The notes under the pieces: generated by a model | The model's input: the letters and a program-made list of their open reading frames with translations, nothing else | Told to the model about the DNA's origin: nothing | The model's database searches: none | In this document: positions 1 through 8,323 of the stretch, one piece after another | How positions within the stretch are numbered: position 1 is the first letter of the stretch | How the letters are laid out: each line of letters begins with the position of its first letter | Assembly (NCBI GenBank): GCA_035549615.1 | Contig: DASZQO010000110.1 | Coordinates: forward strand, 1 to 26,070 | Reading direction: 5' to 3' | From: JAKAWQ01 sp035549615 | GTDB taxonomy: Bacteria > Pseudomonadota > Alphaproteobacteria > Acetobacterales > Acetobacteraceae | Length of the DNA stretch: 26,070 nucleotides | Position numbers and translations under genes: made by a program

Positions 1-371
1 ACGCCCAGGCGGCGCGCATCGCCGGTCTTTCGATCAATCTCTGGAGCATCACCGCCTATGTCATCGCAGGGCTGATGAGCGCGGTGGCGGCGGTCTTCCT
101 CACCTCGAAAATTCTCTCGATCGATCCGATCGGCGGTGCGGGCGAGGAGCTCGATTCGATCGCCGCGGTGGTGATCGGCGGGGCCAGCCTCTTCGGCGGC
201 CGCGGCTCGATCATCGGCACGCTCGCGGGCGTCTTCATCATGGTCTTCATCCGCAACGGACTCAATCTGCTCAATGTCTCGCCCTACTGGCAGGGCACCG
301 CCATCGGCTCGATCATCATCGCCGCTGTGCTTGTCGAGCGGCTTTTGTCTGGCGGCCGCAACCGGGCATAG
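1..371 (+). CDS. sugar ABC transporter permease, C-terminal part (5' end outside window)
   Basis: This is the last ~122 residues of an inner-membrane permease of the ribose/xylose type (RbsC, BPD_transp_2 family). The open frame enters from the left edge, with its first complete codon at base 3, and stops at 369-371. The family-typical stretch AAVVIGGASLFGGRGSIIGT is visible, followed by hydrophobic segments and a short basic tail (SGGRNRA). The permease at 15443 has the matching stretch SAVVIGGTSLTGGSGSILGT, so the two belong to the same family. Its binding protein and ATPase partners would lie upstream, outside the window. Substrate cannot be told from this fragment. The SCO1 gene begins 11 bases after its stop. 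Confidence 0.88.
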   Translation, partial: AQAARIAGLSINLWSITAYVIAGLMSAVAAVFLTSKILSIDPIGGAGEELDSIAAVVIGGASLFGGRGSIIGTLAGVFIMVFIRNGLNLLNVSPYWQGTAIGSIIIAAVLVERLLSGGRNRA

Positions 372-381
372 GAAGGGCCGA

Positions 382-1041
382 ATGCTCCCGGCCATCCGCT
401 GGACGGCACTCGGCCTGATCGTCTTTCTCATGGCCGGATGGCTCGCGCTGAGTGTCGCCGGGTCCGGCCCGTCAGGCCGCGCGCTTGAAGCCCGGCTCGC
501 CTCCTTTCTCGGCCTTTCTCCGCCGGCCGCGAGCAGTGCCGGCTTCGGCCTTGGCATCGGCGGGCCGTTCCGGCTGACTGACGATACCGGCCGCACGGTC
601 ACCGATGCGAGCTTCCGCGGGCGCTGGATGCTGGTCTATTTCGGCTACACCTCGTGCCCGGATGTCTGTCCGACCGAGCTCGCGACCATCGCCGCGGCGC
701 TCCATGATCTCGGTGCGGATGCGGATCGGGTGGCGGCCCTCTTCATCACCGTTGATCCGGCCCGCGACACGCCGAAGGTTCTCGCCGCCTATGTCCGCCT
801 GTTCGACCGCCGGTTGATCGGCCTCACCGGAACACCGGCCCAAATCGCGGCAACCGCGCGCGCTTATCGTGCCTATTATCAAAAGGTGGCATCTGGCGAC
901 AGAAATGCGTATCACATGGATCACAGTTCGTTCATCTACCTCATGGGGCCGGATGGCGGGTTTGAGGATCTGTTCAATCCCGGCACCAGGGCCGCCGATA
1001 TCGCTGCCTCAATCCGTTCGCGAATCGCGCGGAGCAGTTGA
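382..1041 (+). CDS. SCO1/SenC family copper chaperone
   Basis: 219-residue thioredoxin-fold protein of the SCO1/SenC/PrrC family, which delivers copper to the CuA site of cytochrome c oxidase from the periplasmic face of the membrane. An N-terminal hydrophobic anchor (about residues 7-27) precedes the domain. The copper-binding CPDVCP motif is at residues 92-97 (Cys92, Cys96) and the conserved His is in YHMDHSSF (His181). The ATG at 382 was chosen because an AGGAAGG-like ribosome site overlaps the upstream permease stop and because the frame then begins with the membrane anchor; a longer reading from 274 would overlap the permease. No oxidase genes are in the window, so the partner oxidase is unknown. 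Confidence 0.93.
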   Translation: MLPAIRWTALGLIVFLMAGWLALSVAGSGPSGRALEARLASFLGLSPPAASSAGFGLGIGGPFRLTDDTGRTVTDASFRGRWMLVYFGYTSCPDVCPTELATIAAALHDLGADADRVAALFITVDPARDTPKVLAAYVRLFDRRLIGLTGTPAQIAATARAYRAYYQKVASGDRNAYHMDHSSFIYLMGPDGGFEDLFNPGTRAADIAASIRSRIARSS

Positions 1042-1055
1042 CGGGAAGAGCAAGG

Positions 1056-1367
1056 ATGCCAGGAAGCAGATCCTCTGATACGGCGCCGACGGCCGTCCTT
1101 GAGGACATGAGAGGCGAAGTCGCCGCCCCGATGTCCTCCTTGCCGCGCCACACGCGCCGGCTCTCGGACAAGATTCTGATCGCCTTCCACCAGGCTTGCG
1201 ACCAGGACGATCTCGAGGTCGCCGAACAGCTGCTGCGGATTCTCGAGCTCATGCTGGCCCGGCGCCCGACGGCGCCGGATCAGCAGCGCCGGCGCAGCAT
1301 GGAGGGGCTGGTCGCCGCCTATGAGCGGCTCGGGCATCTCAAGCACACGGAACGCGTGGCCGGCTGA
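1056..1367 (+). CDS. small conserved-type hypothetical protein
   Basis: A 103-residue soluble protein of unknown function, not recognised. The start at ATG 1056 is supported by a GGAAGAG ribosome site just upstream; a TTG at 1038 overlapping the SCO1 stop is possible. The N-terminal 30 residues look disordered. Residues about 35-95 are helical and charged (RLSDKILIAFHQACDQ, then DLEVAEQLLRILELMLARR, then MEGLVAAYERLGHLKH), resembling a two- or three-helix bundle. It lies immediately after SCO1 and may be co-transcribed with it. The hairpin at 1372-1402 closes the unit. The gene is real by codon bias and placement; no function is claimed. Confidence 0.7.
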   Translation: MPGSRSSDTAPTAVLEDMRGEVAAPMSSLPRHTRRLSDKILIAFHQACDQDDLEVAEQLLRILELMLARRPTAPDQQRRRSMEGLVAAYERLGHLKHTERVAG

Positions 1368-1371
1368 CTGC

Positions 1372-1402
1372 TTCCGTTCGCTGCCGAGGGCGGCGAACGG
1401 AA
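1372..1402 (+). terminator. strong hairpin after the 1056-1367 gene
   Basis: Perfect 10-bp inverted repeat, TTCCGTTCGC (1372-1381) against GCGAACGGAA (1393-1402). The pairing extends inward (1382-1385 with 1389-1392, one G-U) to a GAG loop. It begins 4 bases after the stop codon at 1365-1367. There is no T tract, so it may act as a Rho-aided or RNA-stabilising terminator rather than a classic intrinsic one. Confidence 0.6.
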
Positions 1403-1617
1403 CGGACAGGACACTCGCGTCATCTTGCTGAGTTCTGGCAAGCGTGTTCGCGGGATGCCCCCACTGTGAAAGGCATCATGAAGAGCCCGCGGCGGAGGCC
1501 CGGCGCGCTGCCGCCTTGCCTGCTCCGTTTTGCCCCTTGCCAAGCCCATGCTAGAGCACGCCCCCTTGAGATGCCCCCGGGCCGGCGTGCGCGTGGGGCT
1601 TGCAGGAGTTGCGCCGG

Positions 1618-2949
1618 ATGAATGATGAGGCCAGTTCTGTCTCTCCGCGGCCCGTTCCCGCGGCTTTCGCGCCCGGACGGTTCTTCTCCGCCCCCTTGGC
1701 CGAGACCGACCCGGAGCTCGCCGCCGCCCTTGCCACGGAGCTCGCCCGCGAGCAGGACGGGATCGAGCTGATCGCGAGCGAGAACCTGGTCTCGGCCGCG
1801 GTGCTCGAGGCCCAGGGCAGCGTGCTCACGAACAAATATGCCGAGGGTTATCCGGGAAGGCGCTATTACGGCGGCTGCGCGGCGGTGGACATCGCCGAGG
1901 AACTGGCGATCAACCGTGCCCGCCAGCTTTTCGGCTGCGGCTTCGCCAATGTCCAGCCGCATTCGGGCGCCCAGGCCAACGAGGCGGTCTTCCTCGCCCT
2001 GCTCAAGCCGGGGGACACGATCCTCGGCATGAGCCTCGCGGCCGGCGGCCATCTCACCCACGGCGCCGCTCCCAACATTTCGGGCAAATGGTTCCATGCC
2101 GTCCAGTACGGCGTCCGCCGCGAGGACGGTCTCCTCGACTATGAGGAGCTGGAGCGCCTGGCCGAGCAGGAGAAACCAAAGCTCATCATCGCCGGCGGCT
2201 CGGCCTATCCCCGCTTCATCGATTTCGCCCGCATCCGCCGTGCCGCCGACGCTGTCGGCGCCTATCTGATGGTGGATATGGCGCATTTCGCCGGTCTGGT
2301 TGCCGCCGGTCTCTTTCCGAGCCCGCTGCCCCACGCCCATGTCGTCACCACCACCACGCACAAGACACTGCGCGGCCCGCGCGGCGGCATGATCCTCGCC
2401 AACGATCCGGAGATCGGCAAGAAGATCAATTCAGCGATCTTTCCCGGCCTGCAGGGCGGGCCGCTGATGCACGTGATCGCCGCCAAGGCGGCCGCTTTTG
2501 GAGAGGCGCTGCGCCCGGAATTCCGTGCCTATCAGCGTTCCGTGCAGGAGAATGCCCGTGTGCTCGCCGAAACCCTTGCCGCGCGCGGGCTCTCGATCGT
2601 CACCGGCGGGACCGACTGCCATCTCCTGCTCGTCGATCTCCGGCCGCGGCGCACCACCGGCAAGGCGGCCGAGGCAAGCCTGGAGCGCGCGCGCATCACC
2701 GCCAACAAGAACGCGATCCCATTCGACCCGGAGAAACCTACCGTCACCTCGGGCATCCGCCTCGGCAGCCCGGCCGCAACCTCGCGCGGCTTCGGCACGG
2801 CCGAGTTCCGCGAGATCGGCCTTTTCATCGACGAGGTGCTGACCGGGCTCGCCACCTCCAATGACGGAACCAACAGCGCCGCCGAGGAATCGGTTGGCGC
2901 CCGCGTGCGCGCGCTCTGCGCCCGGTTCCCGATCTATCCCAGGGCCTGA
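1618..2949 (+). CDS. glyA: serine hydroxymethyltransferase
   Basis: 443-residue PLP enzyme interconverting serine plus tetrahydrofolate with glycine plus 5,10-methylene-THF in the cytosol. Family landmarks are clear: IELIASENLVS near the N terminus, NKYAEGYPGRRYYGG, the PLP-lysine motif TTTTHKTLRGPRGG, and TSGIRLGSPAATSRG near the C terminus. The ATG at 1618 was preferred over an in-frame TTG at 1600 because CAGGAG lies about 9 bases upstream. The N-terminal extension before ETDPEL (about 30 residues) is somewhat long and variable, as is common in alphaproteobacteria. It heads the nrdR-rib-nusB-thiL run, with 9 bases between its stop and nrdR. Confidence 0.97.
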   Translation: MNDEASSVSPRPVPAAFAPGRFFSAPLAETDPELAAALATELAREQDGIELIASENLVSAAVLEAQGSVLTNKYAEGYPGRRYYGGCAAVDIAEELAINRARQLFGCGFANVQPHSGAQANEAVFLALLKPGDTILGMSLAAGGHLTHGAAPNISGKWFHAVQYGVRREDGLLDYEELERLAEQEKPKLIIAGGSAYPRFIDFARIRRAADAVGAYLMVDMAHFAGLVAAGLFPSPLPHAHVVTTTTHKTLRGPRGGMILANDPEIGKKINSAIFPGLQGGPLMHVIAAKAAAFGEALRPEFRAYQRSVQENARVLAETLAARGLSIVTGGTDCHLLLVDLRPRRTTGKAAEASLERARITANKNAIPFDPEKPTVTSGIRLGSPAATSRGFGTAEFREIGLFIDEVLTGLATSNDGTNSAAEESVGARVRALCARFPIYPRA

Positions 2950-2958
2950 ATCCCGCCC

Positions 2959-3414
2959 ATGCGCTGTCCCTATTGCGGCCACGATGACACCCAGGTGAAG
3001 GACAGCCGTCCGACCGAGGACGGGGCGGCGATCCGCCGCCGCCGTTCCTGCACCGCTTGCGGCCAGCGCTTCACCACCATCGAACGGGTGCAGCTTCGCG
3101 ACCTCGTCGTCATCAAGTCGGACGGAAGCCGCGAGCCTTTCGACCGCGACAAGCTCGCCCGCTCGATCCGGGTGGCTCTCCGCAAGCGGCCGGTGGATGA
3201 GGAGCGGATCGAGCGCATTGTGAACGGCATCGTCCGCAAGCTCGAGGCGAGCGGCGAGCCCGATATCCCATCGAAGCAGATCGGCGAGCTGGTGATGGAG
3301 ACGCTGAAGGAGGTCGATGCGGTGGCCTATATCCGCTTCGCCAGCGTCTATCGTGATTTCCGCGAGGCGGCCGATTTCGGTGCCTTCCTCGGCGCGCTGG
3401 GCGAGCCGCGCTGA
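2959..3414 (+). CDS. nrdR: transcriptional repressor NrdR
   Basis: 151-residue regulator that represses ribonucleotide reductase genes in response to ATP/dATP. The N-terminal zinc ribbon has CPYC (Cys3, Cys6) and CTAC (Cys31, Cys34). An ATP-cone domain follows (about residues 49-139, from VIKSDGSREPFDRDKL). Length is normal for the family. It sits between glyA and ribD, the usual alphaproteobacterial position, and its TGA overlaps the ribD ATG by one base. No ribonucleotide reductase gene or obvious NrdR box is seen in the window, so its targets are elsewhere. Confidence 0.97.
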   Translation: MRCPYCGHDDTQVKDSRPTEDGAAIRRRRSCTACGQRFTTIERVQLRDLVVIKSDGSREPFDRDKLARSIRVALRKRPVDEERIERIVNGIVRKLEASGEPDIPSKQIGELVMETLKEVDAVAYIRFASVYRDFREAADFGAFLGALGEPR

Positions 3415-4517
3415 TGGCGGCGGCCGCGGACACGGCGCATATGCAGGCCGCGCTCGGCCTCGCCCGGCGCGGCCTCGGCATCACCTGGCCCAATCCCAAT
3501 GTCGGCTGCGTGCTGGTGCGCGAGGGGAGGGTGGTCGGCCGTGGCGTGACGGCCTGCGGCGGTCGCCCGCATGCCGAAACGGTGGCGCTCGCCATGGCCG
3601 GGGAGCGCGCGCGTGGCGCCACCGCCTATGTCACGCTCGAGCCCTGCAGCCATCATGGCGGCACGCCTCCTTGCGCCGACGCATTGATCGCCGCGGGTGT
3701 GGCGCGCGTCGTCGCCGCCCAGCGCGACCCGGATCCGCGTGTCAACGGCGCCGGCCTAAGGCGCCTCGCGGCCGCCGGCCTCGAAGTCGTCGAAGGGCTG
3801 CTCGGCGCCGAGGCCGAAGAGGTCACCGCCGGGTTCCTGAGCCGGGTACGCAAGGGCCGCCCAGCTCTGACGCTCAAGCTCGCTTCTACGCTCGACGGCC
3901 GCATCGCGACGCACGGGGGCGAGAGCCGCTGGATCACCGGCGCCGATGCCCGCCATGCCAGCCATGCCATGCGTGGCCGGCATGATGCGGTGCTCATCGG
4001 CATCGGCACCGCGCTTGCCGACAATCCCGAACTGACATGCCGGATTCCCTCCTTTCGCACGCGGCCGCTCGTGCGCATCGTCGCCGATAGCGGGCTCCGC
4101 CTGCCACTCACCGCGAAGCTCGTGGCGACAGCACAGGAGACTCCTCTCTGGGTCCTCCATCGCGAAGGCGCCGACCCGATCCGTGCCGCCGCGCTCGAAA
4201 AGCTCGGGGTGCGGCTCTTCGCGCTGCCGGCAGCCAGCAGCGGCATCGATCTTCCCGCCGCGCTCGCCGCGCTCGGCGCTGCCGGCCTCACCGCCATCCT
4301 CGCCGAGGGTGGCGCGGGTCTTGCCGCCGGCCTTCTGCGTGCCGATCTCGTCGATCGGCTCGCTTGGTTCCATGCCCCGGCGCTGCTCGGCGCGGATGGC
4401 TGGCCGGCCGCCGCCGTGCTTGGGATCACCGAGCTCGCCGCCATTCCGCGCTTCCGACGGGTGCGGAGCCTTCCGCTTGGAGAGGATGTGTTGACCGAGT
4501 TGGCGCGGGCCCACTGA
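3414..4517 (+). CDS. ribD: bifunctional riboflavin deaminase/reductase RibD
   Basis: 367-residue cytosolic enzyme for the second and third steps of riboflavin synthesis: deamination of the pyrimidinone and reduction of its ribose side chain. The N-terminal zinc deaminase domain shows HAE (His53-Glu55) and PCSHHGGTPPC (Cys78, Cys87). The C-terminal reductase domain begins near residue 155 with LASTLDGRIAT and continues through RWITGADARHASHAMR and the nucleotide-binding LIGIGTALADNP. The start overlaps the nrdR stop (TGATG), implying translational coupling. ribE starts 3 bases after its stop. Confidence 0.96.
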   Translation: MAAAADTAHMQAALGLARRGLGITWPNPNVGCVLVREGRVVGRGVTACGGRPHAETVALAMAGERARGATAYVTLEPCSHHGGTPPCADALIAAGVARVVAAQRDPDPRVNGAGLRRLAAAGLEVVEGLLGAEAEEVTAGFLSRVRKGRPALTLKLASTLDGRIATHGGESRWITGADARHASHAMRGRHDAVLIGIGTALADNPELTCRIPSFRTRPLVRIVADSGLRLPLTAKLVATAQETPLWVLHREGADPIRAAALEKLGVRLFALPAASSGIDLPAALAALGAAGLTAILAEGGAGLAAGLLRADLVDRLAWFHAPALLGADGWPAAAVLGITELAAIPRFRRVRSLPLGEDVLTELARAH

Positions 4518-4520
4518 AGC

Positions 4521-5123
4521 ATGTTCACCGGCATCGTCACCGCTCTCGGCACGGTACGCGCGATCATGCCGCTCGCCGATCGAAGCGATATGCGGATCAC
4601 CATCGCCGCGCCCTGGCCGGACACGGCCTCCATCCCCCTCGGCGCCTCGATTGCCTGCTCCGGCTGCTGCCTCACAGTGATCGAGGCCGGCGCGGACGCG
4701 TTCGCCGCCGATGTTTCGGCCGAGACTCTCGCCCGCACCACGCTCGGCCAGTGGCGGCCGGGCACGCGCGTCAATCTCGAGCGCAGCCTCCGCCTCGGCG
4801 ATGAGCTCGGCGGCCATCTCGTCTCCGGTCATGTGGACGGGATCGGCGAGGCGCTCGAGGCAAAGCCTGAGCACGGCTCGGTGCGCTGGCGCTTCCGTCT
4901 GCCGCTTTCGCTCGCCCGCTTCGTTGCGGTTAAGGGCAGCATCGCTGTGGACGGCGTCTCGCTCACCGTCAATGATGTCGGTGCGGACCATTTTGGCGTG
5001 AACATCATTCCGCACACGGCAAGCCTCACGCGCTTCGGCTCGCTCGTGCCGGGCGATGCGGTCAACCTGGAGATCGACATGCTGGCCCGCTATGTCGCCC
5101 GCCTGAGTGAGACGCGATCATGA
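4521..5123 (+). CDS. ribE: riboflavin synthase alpha subunit
   Basis: 200-residue enzyme with two tandem lumazine-binding barrels that dismutates two 6,7-dimethyl-8-ribityllumazine molecules to riboflavin. The signature start MFTGIVTALGTV is present. Repeat one contains ACSGCCLTV and GHVDGIG; repeat two contains IAVDGVSLTVNDVG and the ligand-binding NIIPHTASLTRFG. Normal length (about 200). The stop overlaps the ribBX start (ATGA). The gene is called ribE or ribC in different organisms. Confidence 0.96.
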   Translation: MFTGIVTALGTVRAIMPLADRSDMRITIAAPWPDTASIPLGASIACSGCCLTVIEAGADAFAADVSAETLARTTLGQWRPGTRVNLERSLRLGDELGGHLVSGHVDGIGEALEAKPEHGSVRWRFRLPLSLARFVAVKGSIAVDGVSLTVNDVGADHFGVNIIPHTASLTRFGSLVPGDAVNLEIDMLARYVARLSETRS

Positions 5124-6238
5124 AAACCGCCCTGCTTTCCGACTATCTTTCCTCGATCGAGGAGCTGATCGCCGATGCGCGTGCCGGGCGCATGTTCATC
5201 CTCGTCGATGACGAGGAACGCGAGAATGAGGGCGATCTTGTCATTCCGGCGCAATTCGCGACCTCCGAGGTGGTCAATTTCATGGCCCGCCATGCGCGTG
5301 GGCTGATCTGCCTCGCGCTCACCCGCCCGCGGGTGGAACAGCTCGGGCTCGCGCTGATGAGTCCTTCCAACCGCTCGCGCCTGCAGACCGCCTTCACCGT
5401 CTCGATCGAGGCGCGTGAGGGCGTCACCACTGGAATCTCCGCGGCAGATCGCGCGCACACCATCGCGGTTGCCATCAACCCGGAAAAGGGGCGGGAGGAT
5501 ATCGTGAGCCCCGGCCATATCTTTCCGCTGATGGCGCGCGAAGGCGGCACGCTCGTGCGCGCTGGCCATACCGAGGCGGCGGTGGATATCGCCCGCCTCG
5601 CCGGGCTCAACCCGTCGGGCGTGATCTGCGAGATCATGAACGATGACGGCACGATGGCCCGGCTTCCCGATCTCGTCGCCTTCGCCCAGCGCCACAATCT
5701 CAAGCTCGGCACGATCGCTGATCTCATTGCCTACCGCCGCCGCACCGAGCGGCTGGTCCGCCGTGTCTCGGAGGGCATGCTCCATCATGCCGAGGGGGGC
5801 GAGTGGAAGCTCCTCGTCTATGCCAACACCGTCGAATATGCCGAGCATCTCGTGCTCCTGAAGGGGGATCCTTCGGGACCCGAGCCGGTGCTGGTCCGCA
5901 TGCATGCGGTCGATCTCGTGCATGACATGCTGGGCGGGCCGGCCTGGGACACGCTGCACGGCGCGATGCGGCGGATCGCCGCCGAGGGCAGGGGCGCGGT
6001 GGTGCTGATCCGAGACCCGCGGCCGACCGCCCTCTCGGAGCGCGTGCGCACCGTGGAGGCGAGCCCACGCCCGAACCGCGAGCTGCGCGATTACGGCATC
6101 GGCGCGCAGATCCTCGTCGATCTTGGGGTGCGGCGGATGATCCTTCTTTCCAACACGCAGCGCACGATTGTCGGCCTCGAAGGCTACGGGCTCGACATCG
6201 TCGCCCAGCTCCCCATCGGGGATGCGCACGGCGAATGA
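5120..6238 (+). CDS. ribBX: DHBP synthase fused to a degenerate GTP cyclohydrolase II-like domain (RibBX type)
   Basis: 372-residue fusion protein. Residues 1-205 are an intact 3,4-dihydroxy-2-butanone-4-phosphate synthase: DDEERENEGDL (30-40), GHIFPL (132-137), RAGHTEAAVD (147-156). Residues about 210-370 align with GTP cyclohydrolase II, but the zinc-binding segment (usually RxHSxCLTGD followed by CDCG) reads RMHAVDLVHDMLGG. No cysteine is left after Cys170, so all three zinc ligands are missing. Homologues of this sort were described in Proteobacteria as RibBX, with RibX not acting as a cyclohydrolase. I infer that the true GTP cyclohydrolase II is encoded elsewhere. The gene overlaps ribE before it and ribH after it by 4 bases each. 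Confidence 0.92.
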   Translation: MKTALLSDYLSSIEELIADARAGRMFILVDDEERENEGDLVIPAQFATSEVVNFMARHARGLICLALTRPRVEQLGLALMSPSNRSRLQTAFTVSIEAREGVTTGISAADRAHTIAVAINPEKGREDIVSPGHIFPLMAREGGTLVRAGHTEAAVDIARLAGLNPSGVICEIMNDDGTMARLPDLVAFAQRHNLKLGTIADLIAYRRRTERLVRRVSEGMLHHAEGGEWKLLVYANTVEYAEHLVLLKGDPSGPEPVLVRMHAVDLVHDMLGGPAWDTLHGAMRRIAAEGRGAVVLIRDPRPTALSERVRTVEASPRPNRELRDYGIGAQILVDLGVRRMILLSNTQRTIVGLEGYGLDIVAQLPIGDAHGE

Positions 6239-6792
6239 GCACGGAAGACGCCCAGATCGCCGGAGAGGTGGAGGTGCCGGGGCCGCCGCCGCATCTTCTC
6301 ATCGTCCGCGCGCCTTATTACCGCAAGGTCGTGGACAGGCTTTCCGAAGGGGCGGAACATATCCTTGCGGGCTCCGGCGCCAGCTTCGAGACGCTCGACG
6401 TCGCCGGCGCCTTCGAGCTTCCCCAGGCCATCCGCATCGTCTTGCGCGGCCCGCCCCGTCATGACGGGTTCATCGCGCTCGGCTGCGTGGTGCGCGGCGA
6501 GACCGATCATTACGAATATATCTGCCGCGAATCGATGGCCGGCCTGATGCGCGTGGCGCTCCAGTTCGGCATCGCTCTCGGCACCGGCCTCCTCACCGTC
6601 GACCGGCTCGACCAGGCCATCGCCCGCGCCGCCGCCCCGGACAATAGTCCCAACCGGGGCCCCAACAAGGGCGCCGAGGCCGCGCGCGCGGCGCTGATGC
6701 AGATTGCCGCCGCGCGCCGCTTCGGCGCCTCCTGGCGCGGCAGCGCGGCCGGGGAGGGCGCCAGGGAAGAAGCCAAGGGAGAAGGCGAATGA
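6235..6792 (+). CDS. ribH: 6,7-dimethyl-8-ribityllumazine synthase
   Basis: 185-residue enzyme joining the DHBP and pyrimidine branches of riboflavin synthesis. Recognisable motifs are VAGAFELPQAI, ALGCVVRGETDHYEYIC, and the C-terminal NKGAEAARAALMQ. It is longer than the common ~155-residue form through an N-terminal extension (about 15 residues), a short insert before the NKGAEAA motif (APDNSPNRGP) and a charged glycine/glutamate-rich tail. The 4-base overlaps with ribBX and nusB suggest coupled translation. With ribD, ribE and ribBX only the GTP cyclohydrolase II step is not covered in this operon. Confidence 0.95.
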   Translation: MSTEDAQIAGEVEVPGPPPHLLIVRAPYYRKVVDRLSEGAEHILAGSGASFETLDVAGAFELPQAIRIVLRGPPRHDGFIALGCVVRGETDHYEYICRESMAGLMRVALQFGIALGTGLLTVDRLDQAIARAAAPDNSPNRGPNKGAEAARAALMQIAAARRFGASWRGSAAGEGAREEAKGEGE

Positions 6793-7292
6793 CCCGCGCG
6801 CCCGCCGCCTCGCTCCCGCGCCGGCGCACCGCTGCCCGGCTTGCTTCCGTGCAGGCGCTCTTTCAGATCGAGCAGGCGGGGGATTCCGCCGATCAGGTGA
6901 TCGATCAGTTCCTCCGCCACCGGCTTGGTCTCGCGGCGGAAGCCGGCAGCTACGAGGAAGGCGGCGTGCCCGAGGCCGAGACCGCGCTCTTCTCGCGCAT
7001 CGTCCGCGCCGCGACCGAGGGGCAGGCGGAGCGTGATGCCCTGCTCGTCGCGGCGCTGCCGCCCGATTGGCCGATCGGCCGGCTCGATCCCGTGCTGCGG
7101 TCCCTGCTGCGCGCCGGCATCGCCGATCTCGCGATGAAGGGAGGGCCGCCCGCCCGCGTCGTCATCAACGAATATCTCGATATCGCCCACGGCTTCTTCT
7201 GGGGCGACGAGCCGGGCCTCGTGAACGGCGTGCTCGACCGGATCGCCCGCATGCTCCGTCCGGCCGAGTTTCCCGCACCCGTCAAGGGATGA
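6789..7292 (+). CDS. nusB: transcription antitermination factor NusB
   Basis: 167-residue all-helical RNA-binding protein that acts with NusE (S10) at boxA sites in rRNA operons. Family features: RRTAARLASVQALFQIE at the N terminus, PPDWPIGRLDPVLRSLLRAG in the middle, and PARVVINEYLDIAHGFF with EPGLVNGVLDRIAR near the end. Length is normal for alphaproteobacteria. ribH-nusB-thiL adjacency is a widespread arrangement; the gene overlaps ribH and thiL by 4 bases each. Confidence 0.96.
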   Translation: MTRAPAASLPRRRTAARLASVQALFQIEQAGDSADQVIDQFLRHRLGLAAEAGSYEEGGVPEAETALFSRIVRAATEGQAERDALLVAALPPDWPIGRLDPVLRSLLRAGIADLAMKGGPPARVVINEYLDIAHGFFWGDEPGLVNGVLDRIARMLRPAEFPAPVKG

Positions 7293-8254
7293 CTGGCCTG
7301 CCGCGGGAGTTCGCGCTGATCGCGCGCTATTTCCGCCCGCTCGCGCATGAGGCCGCGCTTGACCTCACCGATGATGCCGCCCTTCTGAGCCCGCCGCCGG
7401 GCAGGGAACTGGTGCTCACCGTTGATGCGATGCTCGCCGGCGTGCATTTCCTTCCCGCCGATCCACCGGAGCTCGTCGCGCGCAAGCTCCTCCGTGTCAA
7501 TCTTTCGGACCTTGCGGCGAAAGCGGCCACTCCGCTCGGCTATCTCCTCGCCATCGCCGCACCGCGCGAGACCCGCGATGACTGGTTCGCGTCCTTCGCC
7601 GCCGGCCTTGCCGAGGATCAGCGTGAATTCGGGATCGCGCTCCTCGGCGGCGATACAACCGCAACCCCAGGCCCATTGGCGCTCTCGCTCACCGCCATCG
7701 GCACGGTGGAGGCGGGGAGGGCGGTTCTGCGCCGGGGCGCGGCCGCCGGCCATGGCATCTGGGTCACTGGCACGATCGGCGATGCGACGCTCGGGCTTGC
7801 GGTGCTCCAGGGAGAGCTTGCCGAGCCAACCCTGGATCCCGCTGGTCATCTGGTGCGACGCTATCAATTGCCCGTGCCGCGGCTCGGGCTCCGCCTCGCG
7901 GATTTCGCCGCCGCCGCGATGGATATCTCGGACGGGCTCGTTCAGGATCTCGGTCATCTCTGCCGTGCCGGCGGCGTCGCTGCGGAAATCGAAGCGGCGC
8001 GCGTGCCGCTTTCCGCCGCAGCCCGCGCGGCCGGCCCTGCCTGGCTCGAACGCTGCCTCACGGGTGGGGATGATTACGAACTGCTCCTCGCCGTCCCGCC
8101 CGCCGGGGAATCCGTGCTTGAGGAAGAGGCCGCGCGCACGGGGCTCGCGATGACGAAGATCGGCTGCTTCGCCGAGGGGGCGCCTCGGGTCACGGTTCGC
8201 GGCGCGGGCGGCACCGAGATGACATTCTCACGCTCCGGCTGGAGCCATTTTTAG
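7289..8254 (+). CDS. thiL: thiamine-monophosphate kinase
   Basis: 321-residue kinase making thiamine diphosphate from thiamine monophosphate. It has the PurM/AIR-synthase fold: the N-terminal metal/ATP region LTDDAALL, LTVDAMLAGVHF and VNLSDLAAKAATPLGYL, the glycine-rich ALLGGDTTATPG, and the C-terminal AAMDISDGLVQDL and GGDDYELLLAVP. The ATG at 7289 overlaps the nusB stop (ATGA); the much longer open frame upstream is only a reading through nusB. It ends the operon, and the following 200 bases hold inverted repeats rather than a gene. Confidence 0.95.
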   Translation: MTGLPREFALIARYFRPLAHEAALDLTDDAALLSPPPGRELVLTVDAMLAGVHFLPADPPELVARKLLRVNLSDLAAKAATPLGYLLAIAAPRETRDDWFASFAAGLAEDQREFGIALLGGDTTATPGPLALSLTAIGTVEAGRAVLRRGAAAGHGIWVTGTIGDATLGLAVLQGELAEPTLDPAGHLVRRYQLPVPRLGLRLADFAAAAMDISDGLVQDLGHLCRAGGVAAEIEAARVPLSAAARAAGPAWLERCLTGGDDYELLLAVPPAGESVLEEEAARTGLAMTKIGCFAEGAPRVTVRGAGGTEMTFSRSGWSHF

Positions 8255-8309
8255 AGCAGATCGTGCTTGACGGGACGGGAGAGCGATCCGGGAGCACATG
8301 AATCTGCTC
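8254..8309. repeat. imperfect inverted repeat at the thiL 3' end
   Basis: GAGCAGAT (8254-8261) is mirrored by ATCTGCTC (8302-8309), with an inner GTGCT/AGCAC pairing. It sits at the thiL stop codon and may serve as a 3' hairpin for the rib-nusB-thiL transcript or be part of a dispersed intergenic repeat. No T tract follows. Confidence 0.45.
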
Positions 8310-8323
8310 GGCAAAACAAGGCT

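Noticed and set aside
1368..1617. Possible riboswitch or clear promoter ahead of glyA
   Set aside because: Apart from the terminal hairpin at 1372-1402 I could not fit a glycine, SAM or THF riboswitch core, nor a convincing -35/-10 pair.
3653..5015. Two overlapping long - strand frames
   Set aside because: Antisense to ribD and ribE; no motifs.
5090..6229. 379-residue - strand frame
   Set aside because: Antisense to ribBX and the end of ribE, with no domain character.
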